DNA from: Mycolicibacterium aubagnense
GTDB taxonomy: Bacteria; Actinomycetota; Actinomycetes; Mycobacteriales; Mycobacteriaceae
Assembly: GCF_010730955.1 (NCBI RefSeq)
Contig: NZ_AP022577.1
Coordinates: 3,782,001 to 3,846,000 of the forward strand
Direction: 5' to 3'
DNA: 64,000 nt
The translations under genes and the position numbers were made by a program. Below, piece after piece: positions 20,416 through 29,630 of the stretch; within the stretch, counting starts at the first letter, position 1, and each line of letters opens with the position of its first letter. Below the pieces are notes generated by a model. It did not search any database. It had not been told where the DNA came from and saw nothing but the letters and a program-made list of their open reading frames with translations.

Positions 20416-20774
20416 GAAAAAAATGTCCTCCCGCGTTTGCCGGTGATGTCCGATCCCACGCAAGGAGACCGTGCTCAGCGCCAGAATTTATGTTGCGAAC
20501 GGCCGGCCTTGTCGCATGGTCAGCAGATCTACTGAACGGCCAGCTCATTCAAGAATGGCCAGTTGATCTTCCGAACGGCCACGGCCAGCTCATCGTCTGC
20601 GGGCCAGTATTACATGTAGGTTGCTGAAGCACGAGGATTACCTGCCGCGGTGCTGGGCGGTCATCGAGGACCGCCCCACCAGGCGTAACGGCGTCCGCAG
20701 AGGTTGCCGGGGTATGTTGATGGCGCCAACAGCGTTGCCGGACCTCACTGTGTCCAAACCTGGGAGGAAAGTCA
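20416..20774. promoter_or_regulatory. divergent promoter region between pks and papA3
   Basis: This 359-bp region must contain the promoters for the minus-strand pks and the plus-strand papA3-mmpL10-PE operon. Visible elements are the pks ribosome binding site (complement of about 20425-20432), the papA3 ribosome binding site GGGAGGAA at 20762-20769, and a phased repeat array at 20497-20593 listed separately. I cannot fix -10/-35 hexamers with confidence. No gene is supported here. Confidence 0.6.
20497..20593. repeat. five phased ~20-bp degenerate direct repeats, candidate operator array
   Basis: GAACGGCC occurs at 20497, 20534 and 20573, with variants GAATGGCC at 20553 and GCATGGTC at 20514. 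Start-to-start spacing is 17, 20, 19 and 20 bp, close to two DNA helical turns. Similarity extends past the core: GGCCAGCTCAT follows in the third copy, GGCCAGTTGAT in the fourth, and a displaced GGCCAGCTCAT ends the fifth. Equal-phase copies in a divergent promoter are typical of cooperative regulator binding. No regulator gene lies next to it and the protein that binds is unknown. Confidence 0.6.
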
Positions 20775-22214
20775 TTGCGCATCGGGAAGATCACGATCGG
20801 AAAGATCGATGATTGGACGCCGAGCCCAGGGGTCCTGACTTCTTGGCATCCCACCGAGGCGGCTCGTGACATGGCCCGGCAGGCGCCTGTGAGTCCGGTT
20901 CCGGTCAGCTACATGCAGGGCCAGCACATCCGGGGTGTCGTCGAGCGCACCGGCTCGGGCCTCGAATACTCCCGCCAGATCATCGCGACGTGCGAAGTGC
21001 CGGGTCAGTGCGATATCGCGGCCATGAACGAGGCGCTCAACTCCTACCTGCGCAGGCACGACACCTACCGCAGCTGGTTCGAGTACACCCCCACCGGGGC
21101 GAGCGGCGCGGCGGGAAATGGCACGTTCGAGATCCTTCGCCATACGATCACCGATCCCGAGGACCTCGAATTCGAGCCCGTCCACCATGGTGAGTTGGCG
21201 ATCGAAGACGTCCGCAAGCATGTCGTGGACATCCCGACGCCGCTGGAGTGGGGCTGCTTCTCCTTCGGCATCGTGCAGAGCGAAGACTGCTTCAACTTCT
21301 ATGCCGCCATCGATCATGTCCATGGGGACGCCGCGCTGATCGGCATCACCATGCTGGAGGCTCATGGCCGGTACACAGCATTGACAACAGGGGGCTCAGC
21401 GTTTGCTCTGCCCGACGCCGGCAGCTTCGACGAATGGTGCGTCCAGGAGCACGAGCGCACCTCGGCGCTGACCGTCGACTCGCCCGAGGTTCAGGCCTGG
21501 ATAGAGTTTGCTGAGAACAACAACAACACCATGCCGGAGTTCCCGCTGCCGCTGGGGAACGCCATGGAGCCGTCGGTCGGTGACATGGTCGGCGAATCGC
21601 TGCTGGACCCGGACCAGACGGCGCGATTCGAGGCTGCCTGTGACGCGGCCGGCGCCCGATTCGTCGGTGGCCTGTTCGCCTGCATGGCTCAGGTCGAACA
21701 CGAATTGACCGGTGCCGCAACGTATTACGGGCTCACTCCGCGTGACACCCGGCGTACGTCGGACAACTTCATGACGCAGGGCTGGTTCACCGGCCTGGTG
21801 CCCATCACGGTGCCCATCGCCGCCGCGACTTTCAACGAAGCCGCCTGGGCGGCGCAGGAGTCGTTCGACGGCAACCTGAACATGGCGCGGGTGCCGTACT
21901 ACCGCGTGCTGGAACTCGCGCCTTGGCTGGATTGGCCGCGGCCCAACTTCCCGGTGTCGAATTTCCTGCACGGTGGCGCGGCGCCGCTCAACACCATCCT
22001 CGCGGCCACCGAGATGGGGTACGCCAACAACATCGGCATCTACTCCGACGGCCGGTACTCCTACCAGCTGACCATCTATGTGTTCCGCTACGAAGGCGGC
22101 ACGGTCATGGAGGTCATGTATCCGGACAACCCCATCGCCAAGAAGTCCGTGACCCGGTACCTGGAGGCGATGAAGTCGGTCTGCACGCGGATCGCAGACG
22201 GCGGGAATTGGTGA
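20775..22214 (+). CDS. papA3: PapA3-like polyketide-associated acyltransferase
   Basis: A 479-residue protein of the condensation-domain-like Pap family. It starts at TTG 20775, with GGGAGGAA at 20762-20769. The catalytic HxxxD motif is present as HVHGD (His181 to Asp185), and a DxxxD/NFLHGG-type C-terminal segment (SNFLHGG near 395) marks the second half of the two-lobed fold. In TPP biosynthesis PapA3 transfers acyl groups to trehalose to make the diacyltrehalose precursor in the cytoplasm. It is the only pap gene in the window, so it may have to handle products of both PKSs. It is followed after 6 bp by mmpL10 and forms the first gene of the plus-strand operon. Confidence 0.9.
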   Translation: MRIGKITIGKIDDWTPSPGVLTSWHPTEAARDMARQAPVSPVPVSYMQGQHIRGVVERTGSGLEYSRQIIATCEVPGQCDIAAMNEALNSYLRRHDTYRSWFEYTPTGASGAAGNGTFEILRHTITDPEDLEFEPVHHGELAIEDVRKHVVDIPTPLEWGCFSFGIVQSEDCFNFYAAIDHVHGDAALIGITMLEAHGRYTALTTGGSAFALPDAGSFDEWCVQEHERTSALTVDSPEVQAWIEFAENNNNTMPEFPLPLGNAMEPSVGDMVGESLLDPDQTARFEAACDAAGARFVGGLFACMAQVEHELTGAATYYGLTPRDTRRTSDNFMTQGWFTGLVPITVPIAAATFNEAAWAAQESFDGNLNMARVPYYRVLELAPWLDWPRPNFPVSNFLHGGAAPLNTILAATEMGYANNIGIYSDGRYSYQLTIYVFRYEGGTVMEVMYPDNPIAKKSVTRYLEAMKSVCTRIADGGNW

Positions 22215-22220
22215 CCTGAC

Positions 22221-25196
22221 TTGCGACGGCTGACCGATTTTGTGGTGCGGTGGCCCTGGGTGGTGATCGGCCTGTGGATCACGCTCGCTGTGGTCCTACC
22301 GCTGGCCGTGCCCAGCCTGGGTGAGATGGCCCAGAAGCATCCCCTGGCCATGCTCCCCGCCGATTCTCCGTCGAGCGTCGCGGCCCGGCACATGACCGAG
22401 GCGTTCAAAGAACCTGGCACCGACGACCTGCTGCTCGTCGTCCTCATCAACGACCGCGGGCTCGAGCGCGCCGACGAAGGCACCTACCGCAAACTGGTGG
22501 ACGCGCTGCGCGACGACCCGCACGACGTCGTCATGCTGCAGGACTTCATCAGCACCCCACCGCTGCGCAACTTTCTGACCAGCAAGGACAAGAAGGCCTG
22601 GGTGCTGCCGGTCGGCCTGGCCGGTGCGCTGGGCACGCCGCAGTCCTACGCCGCCTACAACCGCGTCGCGGACATCGTCAAGCACAGCACCGCGGGCAGC
22701 CCGCTGAAGATTCACCTCGCCGGGCCGGCCGCCACCGTCGCCGACCTCACCGTCGCGGGGGAGAAGGACCGGATGCCCATCGAGATCGCCATCGCGGTCC
22801 TCGTGCTCCTGGTCCTGCTCGTCGTCTACCGCAACCCCGTCACCATGCTGCTGCCGCTCGCCGGCATCGGCATGTCCCTGGTGATCGCGCAGGCCCTCGT
22901 CGCCGGGCTGTCCCAGCTCACCGGCCTGGGGGTCTCTAACCAGGCGATCATCCTGCTGAGCGCCATGATCTTCGGCGCGGGCACGGACTACGCGGTGTTC
23001 CTGATCAGCCGCTACCACGACTATGTGCGGCAGGGCACCGACTCGACCGACGCCGTCCGCAAGGCACTGACCTCCGTCGGCAAGGTCATCACCGCATCAG
23101 CGGCGACCGTCGGTGTCACCTTCCTCGGCATCAGCTTCGCCAAGATGGGCGTCTTCTCCACTGTCGGTGTGTCATCGGCCATCGGGATCCTGGTGGCCTT
23201 CCTCGCCGCCGTGACGCTGCTGCCCGCCATCCTGACCCTCGTCGGCCCGCGCGGGTGGATCACACCGCGGCACGAACTCACCGCGCAGCTGTGGCGACGG
23301 TCCGGTGCGCGCATCGTCCGCCGGCCGCGACTGCACCTGGTGGCCAGCCTGCTGGTGCTGATCCTGCTGGCCAGCGCCGCCAGCTTCGCGAAGTTCAATT
23401 ACGACGACCGCAAGGCCGTGGCCGCGTCGGCCCCGAGCTCCGTCGGGTACGCCGCGCTGGAAAACCACTTCAATATCAACCAGTCCGTCCCGTCGTACGT
23501 CCTGGTGCAGTCGCCGCGCGACCTCCGTTCGCCGCAGGCCCTTGCCGATCTGGAGCAGATGGCGTCGCGCATCAGCCAGCTGCCGGACGTCGCCATGGTC
23601 AGCGGTATCACCCGTCCGCTCGGCGAGGTGCCGCCGGAGTTCCGGGCCACCTTCCAGGCGGGCCTGGTCGGCGACCGGCTGACCGACGGCGCCAACATGA
23701 TCGGCGAGCGGGCGGGCGACATCAACCGGCTGACCAAGGGGGCCGACACCCTCGCGACCAACCTCAGCGACGTGCGCGGCCAGGTCACCCAGATCGCCGG
23801 CAGCCTGCAGACGACGCTCGACGCCTTCACCGCCATGCGCAGCCAGTACGGCGGCGAGAAGCTGGTACAGAACGTCGAAACTGCGGCCAAGCTGATCAAC
23901 AGCGTCAGCAAGCTGGGCAACACCCTCGGCCTGAATTACACGGCGGCCAAAGACATGTTCGGCTGGGTGGGCCCGGTGCTCGCGGCGCTGCAGAACAACG
24001 CGGTATGCGATCTCGACCTGTCGTGCGCCGAAACCCGCGGTCACTTCCAGCGCCTCGAAGAAGCACGCCAGGACGGCACCATCGACGAGATCAACAAGCT
24101 CGCCGGGCAGTTGCAGTCCATGCAGGACCGGCAGACCCTCAACGCGTCGGTGCAGCAACTGCAGGGCGCGATGACCAACCTGACCAAGGTGATGCGCAGC
24201 CTGGGGATTGACAGCCCCGCCGGCGCGCAGGCCAACCTGACCAAATTGCGCCAGGGCGCCGATCGTTCGGCGAGCGGCAGCCGGGAGGTCGCCAACGGGG
24301 TCGACGAGATCGTCGACCAGATCAAGCTGATGCGTTCGGGCCTCGACCAGGCCGGGGCGTTCCTGCTGTCGATGAAACAGAACGCGGGCGGCCCGACCCA
24401 GGCCGGATTCAACATCCCGCCGGAAGTGCTGAAGCTCGAGGCCTTCAAGTCGGCGTCCAAGATGTTCATCTCGCCCGACGGACACTCGGTGCGGTACCTG
24501 GTGCTCACCAAGCTCGACCCATTCAGCGCCGCCGCGATGGATCAGGTCAACACCATCCGTGACACTGCCCGCGGCGCGCAGCCCAACACGTCGCTGTCCG
24601 ATGCGACGGTGTCCATGGGCGGATATCCGGTGGCGCTCAAGGACACTCGCGACTACTACCAGAACGACATCCGGTTCATCATCATCGTCACCATCGTCGT
24701 GGTGCTGCTGATCCTGATGCTGCTGCTGCGGTCGCTCATCGCGCCGCTGTACCTGGTTGGCTCCGTGGTGCTTTCGTACTTCGCGGCGCTCGGCATCGGG
24801 GTTGTGGTGTTCCAGTACCTATTCCACCAGCCGCTGCACTGGACGGTGCCACCACTGGCCTTCGTGGTGCTGGTCGCCGTGGGTGCCGACTACAACATGC
24901 TGTTCGTCTCGCGAATGCGTGACGAGTCGCCACATGGCATGCGGTACGGCATCATTCGGACGCTGTCATCGACCGGCGGTGTCATCACCGCGGCCGGGCT
25001 GATCTTCGCGGCCTCCATGTGGGGTCTGTTGTTCTCCAGCATCGGCACGGTGATCCAGGGTGGATTCGTCATCGGCGCCGGCATTCTGCTGGACACCTTC
25101 CTGGTACGGACCATCACCGTGCCCGCCATGGCCACGCTTGTCGGAGAAGCGAACTGGTGGCCGTCACGACCGAAAACGCAGGGGAGCAACGCATGA
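22221..25196 (+). CDS. mmpL10: MmpL10-like RND-family lipid exporter
   Basis: A 991-residue MMPL/RND transporter. It has an N-terminal membrane helix (about 10-32), a first extracytoplasmic loop, a first helix bundle (about 185-385) with the [17 protein letters not shown] signature, a large second loop (about 400-815) and a second bundle (about 815-975) with [15 protein letters not shown]. The paired Asp-Tyr motifs in the helices are the proton-relay residues of MmpL proteins. In the TPP pathway MmpL10 moves the diacyltrehalose precursor across the inner membrane. Start TTG 22221, 6 bp after papA3. The stop overlaps the next start (ATGA at 25193-25196), so translation is coupled to the PE gene. 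Confidence 0.92.
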   Translation: MRRLTDFVVRWPWVVIGLWITLAVVLPLAVPSLGEMAQKHPLAMLPADSPSSVAARHMTEAFKEPGTDDLLLVVLINDRGLERADEGTYRKLVDALRDDPHDVVMLQDFISTPPLRNFLTSKDKKAWVLPVGLAGALGTPQSYAAYNRVADIVKHSTAGSPLKIHLAGPAATVADLTVAGEKDRMPIEIAIAVLVLLVLLVVYRNPVTMLLPLAGIGMSLVIAQALVAGLSQLTGLGVSNQAIILLSAMIFGAGTDYAVFLISRYHDYVRQGTDSTDAVRKALTSVGKVITASAATVGVTFLGISFAKMGVFSTVGVSSAIGILVAFLAAVTLLPAILTLVGPRGWITPRHELTAQLWRRSGARIVRRPRLHLVASLLVLILLASAASFAKFNYDDRKAVAASAPSSVGYAALENHFNINQSVPSYVLVQSPRDLRSPQALADLEQMASRISQLPDVAMVSGITRPLGEVPPEFRATFQAGLVGDRLTDGANMIGERAGDINRLTKGADTLATNLSDVRGQVTQIAGSLQTTLDAFTAMRSQYGGEKLVQNVETAAKLINSVSKLGNTLGLNYTAAKDMFGWVGPVLAALQNNAVCDLDLSCAETRGHFQRLEEARQDGTIDEINKLAGQLQSMQDRQTLNASVQQLQGAMTNLTKVMRSLGIDSPAGAQANLTKLRQGADRSASGSREVANGVDEIVDQIKLMRSGLDQAGAFLLSMKQNAGGPTQAGFNIPPEVLKLEAFKSASKMFISPDGHSVRYLVLTKLDPFSAAAMDQVNTIRDTARGAQPNTSLSDATVSMGGYPVALKDTRDYYQNDIRFIIIVTIVVVLLILMLLLRSLIAPLYLVGSVVLSYFAALGIGVVVFQYLFHQPLHWTVPPLAFVVLVAVGADYNMLFVSRMRDESPHGMRYGIIRTLSSTGGVITAAGLIFAASMWGLLFSSIGTVIQGGFVIGAGILLDTFLVRTITVPAMATLVGEANWWPSRPKTQGSNA

Positions 25197-26344
25197 ACAA
25201 GCTACTTGCCCGCTCGATGGCTATCGCCACCACGCTGTTGACCGTCGGTGCCGGCGGGCCGCTCGCGGATTGGGTTGCGACGGCCGACGAGCCGTCGGCC
25301 GGTTCCGGGTCCGGCGACACGATTGTCCCGGCCATCCCACCGATCGGTACGCCCGGCCGCGGCTACGCCCTCGGCGGCGCGCACGTCATGGGCATTCCCT
25401 ACGACGAATACATCCGTCGTACCGGCGCCGACTGGTTCCCCGGCCTCAAGCGCGAGATCGTCGACTACCCCGCCGGCCAGGTGCAGGGCCACGTGCTCGG
25501 TGGCATCCCGGGCATCGAGGAACTGCACGAGAAGATGCCGGAAATCGGCTTGAACGGCCCGAGCATCGGCGAGTCCGTCGACATCGGACAGGACAACGTC
25601 CTGCGCCGGGTCCGTGACGGCGGCCCGGGCACCGTGATCGGCCTGTCCGAAGGCGCGATGGTCCTGCACGCCGTGCAGGACCGGCTGGCCTATGACCCGG
25701 CCGCGCCGGCGCCCAACGAGCTGTCATTCGCGACCTACGGTGACCCGCTCGCGATCAACCCGTGGACCGAGAGCTTCCTGCGGCAGAACTTCCCGGTGGG
25801 CAGCACGGTCCCGGCGCTCGACTTCCGGATGCCGCCGGTGGTCGACAGTCAGTACAACACTTACCAATTCATCTCCGCATACGACAGCATCGCCGACTGG
25901 CCCGACCGCCCGGACAACCTCATGGCGCTGCTGAACGCGGTCGTCGGCCTGGCCACGGGCCACACCGCGGTGGCGTTCACCAACCCGAAGAACGTGCCGC
26001 CGCAGAACATCGTCAAGACCGTCAACTCCCGCGGTGCGACGACCACGACGTACATGATCCCCGAGCAGCACCTGCCGCTCGTCGTGCCGTTCAAGTACCT
26101 CGGCATGTCCGAAGCGGACATGAATCACCTTGACGCCGTGATGAAACCCATGGTGGATGCGGGATATTCGCGCAATGACGACCCGGCGACCGCGCCGATC
26201 ACGGTCGATCCCGTCAACGGCTATGACCCCGCCGCCGCCACCGCCCCGGCCACGCAGGCCGCCTTCGGTGGTGCTGCCGACCCGGCCTCGCAGTTGATGT
26301 CGGGCATCAACTACGTGCTGAGCCACGGGCCGAGCGCGCACTAG
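25193..26344 (+). CDS. PE-PPE-domain serine acyltransferase of the TPP pathway
   Basis: A 383-residue exported alpha/beta-hydrolase. ATG 25193 is the start: GGGGAG lies 6 nt upstream, and it overlaps the mmpL10 stop by 4 bp. Residues 1-30 form a signal peptide. The nucleophile elbow is GLSEGAMVL (Ser152), as in the PE-PPE (PF08237) family, which includes the MSMEG_0412-type enzyme and Chp proteins. These enzymes act outside the membrane and transfer acyl chains between acylated trehaloses, completing TPP or polyacyltrehalose. A Pro/Ala-rich tail follows from about residue 340. No PE/PPE N-terminal secretion domain is present despite the family name. Confidence 0.85.
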   Translation: MNKLLARSMAIATTLLTVGAGGPLADWVATADEPSAGSGSGDTIVPAIPPIGTPGRGYALGGAHVMGIPYDEYIRRTGADWFPGLKREIVDYPAGQVQGHVLGGIPGIEELHEKMPEIGLNGPSIGESVDIGQDNVLRRVRDGGPGTVIGLSEGAMVLHAVQDRLAYDPAAPAPNELSFATYGDPLAINPWTESFLRQNFPVGSTVPALDFRMPPVVDSQYNTYQFISAYDSIADWPDRPDNLMALLNAVVGLATGHTAVAFTNPKNVPPQNIVKTVNSRGATTTTYMIPEQHLPLVVPFKYLGMSEADMNHLDAVMKPMVDAGYSRNDDPATAPITVDPVNGYDPAAATAPATQAAFGGAADPASQLMSGINYVLSHGPSAH

Positions 26345-26781
26345 GGGTCGGCCGGGCGCGCTCCGGGGTGCGCCGGTGGTGACACGCTGCTGAAGCTGCC
26401 GATCGACGGCCAAAAGACAGGGAATTCCCTGATTCGTCTCGCGGCGAGCCCGCGTCGTGTTTTGCTTCGTCGTGCCATACGTTCAAGGCAACGTCTTCGA
26501 ACCACGTCACGCGAGGAGTCGCTGCGCTGTGTCCCAATCAGCCGACCACCGGGCCCTCCGAACCACGCGCCCGGCCAAGCCAATTCTCAAAGAGTCGCGG
26601 CCTGATCTGTAGCGCCGATGTCACGAGTGAATAGCATGTTATTCCGGAGTGACGATCTGGTTGCCCCTCCGGCACCGACGACGACGTGCTGGGTATATTC
26701 AGCCTACGGACTGTGACGTTCGGCGTCATTTTCGAAAAAGCGTTACCTAAACCACGAATTCACCCTATGGGATATTCATAC
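26345..26781 (+). other. intergenic region upstream of the aryl-starter genes
   Basis: 437 bp without a supported gene. The first 35 bp contain a hairpin listed separately. Composition drops toward the right end, which becomes AT-rich close to the chorismate lyase start. A TATATT hexamer at 26694-26699 could be a -10 element, but I see no matching -35 at 16-18 bp, so the promoter is not fixed. The region separates the PE operon from the following three-gene unit, suggesting that the unit has its own promoter. It is also a likely junction of the inserted block. Confidence 0.45.
26352..26376 (+). terminator. candidate terminator after the papA3-mmpL10-PE operon
   Basis: A GC-rich stem begins 8 bp after the PE-gene stop codon. 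CCGGGCGCGC pairs with GTGCGCCGG around a 6-base loop, giving nine pairs with one bulged G and one G-T pair. There is no U-tract. Its placement and stability support a terminator, but weaker than the one at 9263. Confidence 0.4.
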
Positions 26782-27375
26782 ATGACGGCAGACCTTGACC
26801 ACGAACCCGAACTCGCGGTAGCAGAAATTCGAAAGCTCAATCGCGACCTTCAGATACTTATGGCGACCAATGGCACCCTCACGCGGATTCTGAACGTTCT
26901 GGCCAATGAAGAGATCGCTGTAGAGATCATCAGACAGCAAATTCACAACGTCGCGCCGAGAATGGCAGAGTGTCATGGCTTAGCGAGCGGCCGTGTTCTC
27001 GAGCGCGACATCTTGCTCAAGGGCCGGACTTCCGGGGACGCATTCGTAGCTGCGAAATCGTTGGTAGCCATGGATTTGTTACCCAGCGAGATCATGACAA
27101 GCCTGATGGAGACGGACCGTCCTATTGGGGAGATCATGGCCGGCAGCTGCATCGAGACCTACAAAGAAGAGGCCAAGGTCTGGGCCGGAAAATTACCGAG
27201 TTGGCCCGCGCTCGATGGATATCGGAATTCGCGAGTGGAGACCGTCGCCCGCCGGTATCGCATCATCTGCGGAGGACAACCGGTCATTGTTATCACCGAA
27301 TACATCCTCCGCACGGTATTCGAAGAGTTTCGGGTCCTGAATTCGACGTTTCGAAAAGCTAGCGAATTGGCATGA
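26782..27375 (+). CDS. chorismate pyruvate-lyase (p-hydroxybenzoate synthase), Rv2949c-like
   Basis: A 197-residue protein, nearly the length of M. tuberculosis Rv2949c (199). Shared segments from memory of that protein include [21 protein letters not shown], a central GRVLxRxxxLKGR, SxIETxKEEAKVW and a late ARRYRxIxGGQP followed by VxTExxLR. The enzyme releases p-hydroxybenzoate and pyruvate from chorismate and supplies the aromatic starter of phenolic glycolipids. ATG 26782 gives the expected N-terminus; ATG 26767 and an upstream start at 26686 are possible but would add unmatched residues. I count 50-52% GC in 26821-26880 and 27061-27120, far below its neighbours. It is followed by the fadD22-like gene after 46 bp. 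Confidence 0.9.
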   Translation: MTADLDHEPELAVAEIRKLNRDLQILMATNGTLTRILNVLANEEIAVEIIRQQIHNVAPRMAECHGLASGRVLERDILLKGRTSGDAFVAAKSLVAMDLLPSEIMTSLMETDRPIGEIMAGSCIETYKEEAKVWAGKLPSWPALDGYRNSRVETVARRYRIICGGQPVIVITEYILRTVFEEFRVLNSTFRKASELA

Positions 27376-27421
27376 GGACATTCTTCAATGGCCGAATTCG
27401 CTGAATTTATTTGTACGGACC

Positions 27422-29611
27422 ATGTCGTCTCGCGGGGTCCGGCGGAGAGCTGAAAACGGTGAATGGGATCTGGTCGTGGTGAATGGAAACCTGGCGGAAC
27501 TACTCGCCCGGCGGGCGTCGGAAGCGGGCTGGTACGACAAGCCCGCCTACTATGCGCCCGAGGTGGTGACTCACGGCCAAGTCCACGACGGCGCCGTGCG
27601 CCTCGGCGAAGTGCTCAGAAGCCGGGGTCTTTCCCGCGAAGATCGCGTCCTGTTGTGTCTTCCGGATTCGCCGGAGCTGGTGCAGCTACTGCTGGCATGT
27701 CTGGCGCGCGGGATCCTGGCATTCCTGGTTAACCCCGATCTCAACCGGGATGACCACGCGTTTCAGGAACGCGACACGGAGCCGGCGCTTGTCGTCACAT
27801 CCGGTCCTCTGTGCGATCGATTCCAACCTTCGGTCGTTGCGGACGTCGCAGAGCTGGTGTCCGAGGCAGCGCGAGTCGGTCCGGGTGACTACATACCGCT
27901 CAGCAGTGACGATCTCGCCTACGCGACGTACACGTCCGGCACCACGGGTGCGCCGAAAGCCGCGCTCCACCGTCACGCAGACCCACTGACTTTTGTCGAG
28001 GGCATGTGCGGGAAGGCGTTACGGCTCACGCGCCGCGACACCGGGCTGTCCAGCGCGCGGATGTATTTTGCGTACGGCCTGGGGAATTCGGTCTGGTTTC
28101 CACTGGCGACCGGTGGTTCCGCGGTCATCGATCCCGTGCCGATCAGCCCGGAGCGGGCCGCCATTCTGAGCGCCCGATTCGAACCATCGGTGCTCTACGG
28201 GGTGCCCAGTTTCTTTGCCAGGGTGGTCGATACCTGCGCTTCCGATTCGTTCCGTTCGCTTCGCTGTGTGGTGACGGCGGGGGAGGCCATGGAGATCGGT
28301 CTCGCCGAACGGGTCACGAGATTCTTCGGCGGCATCCCGATTCTCGACGGAATCGGATCTACCGAGGTCGGACAGACGTTCGTGTCGAATACCGTCGACG
28401 AATGGCGCCCGGGAACGCTGGGAAAAGTCCTAGCGCCCTATGAGATTCGTGTCGTGGGGCCGGATGGCACGACAGCTGCCACCGGGATCGAGGGGGACCT
28501 GTGGGTTAGCGGACCATCGATCGCGCCAGGCTATTGGAATCGTTCTGAACCGGTTGCCGAAAGCGACGGTTGGCTCGAGACGCGGGATCGGGTGGCCATA
28601 GATGACCAGGGGTGGGTTACCTACCAGTGCCGCGCGGACGATACCGAGATCGTCGGCGGGGTCAACGTCGATCCGCGGGAGATCGAACGGCTCGTCATGG
28701 AAGACGACGCGGTGGCTACAGCTGCCGTTGTCGCCGTGAAAGAGTCCACGGGCGCATCGACGTTGCAGGCATTTCTGGTCCCGGCGGCCGACGTCGTCAT
28801 CGACGAACTGACTGTGCGCGACATTCACAAGCGATTGCTCAACGCGCTCTCGGCATTCAAGGTGCCGCACAGATTCGCGATCGTCGAGCGACTCCCCCGA
28901 ACCCCGAACGGGAAACTGCTGCGGCGCGTGCTTCGCATGGAGAGTCCGACGAAACCGATTTGGGACCTCCCGATGACCGAGCCCCAGTTGACCGAGCCCC
29001 ACCTCGACGCGGCCGCGCAGGCGGGTTGCTCGGCGACCGGGCACCCTAACCCGGCGGACGGCGACGTCGGCGAAGTCACGCTCAAGGAGCGGTTGGCCTT
29101 GTTGCAGGAGGAACGGCACCGGCTGGTGGCAGACGCGGTATGCGCGGAGGCCGCGAAGCTGTTGGCCGAGCCAGACCCCCGGTCGGTGGATCGGGATCTG
29201 GCCTTCTCCGAGCTGGGTTTCGACTCGCAGATGACGGTCGAACTGGGCAATCGAGTGGCTGCGCTGACGGGACTGCGACTGCCCGAGACGATCGGGTGGG
29301 ATTGCGGCACGATCTCAGCGCTGGCGCAGTACGTGGAGGCTGCGCTGCCCGGATCGGACCGACGGCCGGAGTCGTCCGCCCCGGCGCATACCGGCGCTGA
29401 CAGCCTTGCGGTGATCGATGGGGAGCTCACGAGGCTCGAAGACCAGGTGTCGAACATCGGGCCCGACGACAAGCGGCGGGTTGCCGATCGGTTGCGTGCC
29501 CTGCTCGACGGCATCACTGCCGGCGAGGACGGGCTGAGCGCGCGGATCAAGGCGGCCGCGACTCCCGACGAGATTTTCCGGCTGATCGATTCCGAGTTCG
29601 GCGAGCCATGA
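27422..29611 (+). CDS. fadD22: p-hydroxybenzoyl-AMP ligase fused to aroyl carrier protein, FadD22-like
   Basis: Up to 729 residues, against about 705 in FadD22. The adenylation domain (about 22-520) has [16 protein letters not shown] as P-loop, [12 protein letters not shown], and the catalytic lysine segment [11 protein letters not shown] near 500. A carrier domain follows, with phosphopantetheine Ser602 in [15 protein letters not shown]-terminal docking-like tail (about 665-729) ends in [16 protein letters not shown]. This order is that of FadD22, which activates p-hydroxybenzoate and holds it as a thioester for Pks15/1. Resemblance to FadD22 begins at NGNLAELLA, so GTG 27476 or 27479 may be the true start; ATG 27422 is the longest frame, and no start has a clear ribosome binding site. 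The next PKS starts 19 bp downstream, implying translational coupling. Confidence 0.9.
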   Translation: MSSRGVRRRAENGEWDLVVVNGNLAELLARRASEAGWYDKPAYYAPEVVTHGQVHDGAVRLGEVLRSRGLSREDRVLLCLPDSPELVQLLLACLARGILAFLVNPDLNRDDHAFQERDTEPALVVTSGPLCDRFQPSVVADVAELVSEAARVGPGDYIPLSSDDLAYATYTSGTTGAPKAALHRHADPLTFVEGMCGKALRLTRRDTGLSSARMYFAYGLGNSVWFPLATGGSAVIDPVPISPERAAILSARFEPSVLYGVPSFFARVVDTCASDSFRSLRCVVTAGEAMEIGLAERVTRFFGGIPILDGIGSTEVGQTFVSNTVDEWRPGTLGKVLAPYEIRVVGPDGTTAATGIEGDLWVSGPSIAPGYWNRSEPVAESDGWLETRDRVAIDDQGWVTYQCRADDTEIVGGVNVDPREIERLVMEDDAVATAAVVAVKESTGASTLQAFLVPAADVVIDELTVRDIHKRLLNALSAFKVPHRFAIVERLPRTPNGKLLRRVLRMESPTKPIWDLPMTEPQLTEPHLDAAAQAGCSATGHPNPADGDVGEVTLKERLALLQEERHRLVADAVCAEAAKLLAEPDPRSVDRDLAFSELGFDSQMTVELGNRVAALTGLRLPETIGWDCGTISALAQYVEAALPGSDRRPESSAPAHTGADSLAVIDGELTRLEDQVSNIGPDDKRRVADRLRALLDGITAGEDGLSARIKAAATPDEIFRLIDSEFGEP

Positions 29612-29630
29612 AAGAAGAAGGCGACCGATT

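Noticed and set aside
16684..20535. Very long open frame on the plus strand, antisense to the bimodular PKS (and similar long antisense frames at 10144-11922, 12277-14358 and 42099-44675)
   Set aside because: They mirror high-GC third-position bias in the true PKS genes, have no family motifs, and are rich in Arg, Gly and His as expected for shadow frames.
25019..25192. N-terminal extension of the PE acyltransferase within mmpL10
   Set aside because: ATG 25193 has a good ribosome binding site and starts directly with a signal peptide; the extension is merely mmpL10 in another frame.
27388..27453. 21-codon frame between the chorismate lyase and fadD22 genes
   Set aside because: Very short, overlaps the possible fadD22 start and has no recognisable content.
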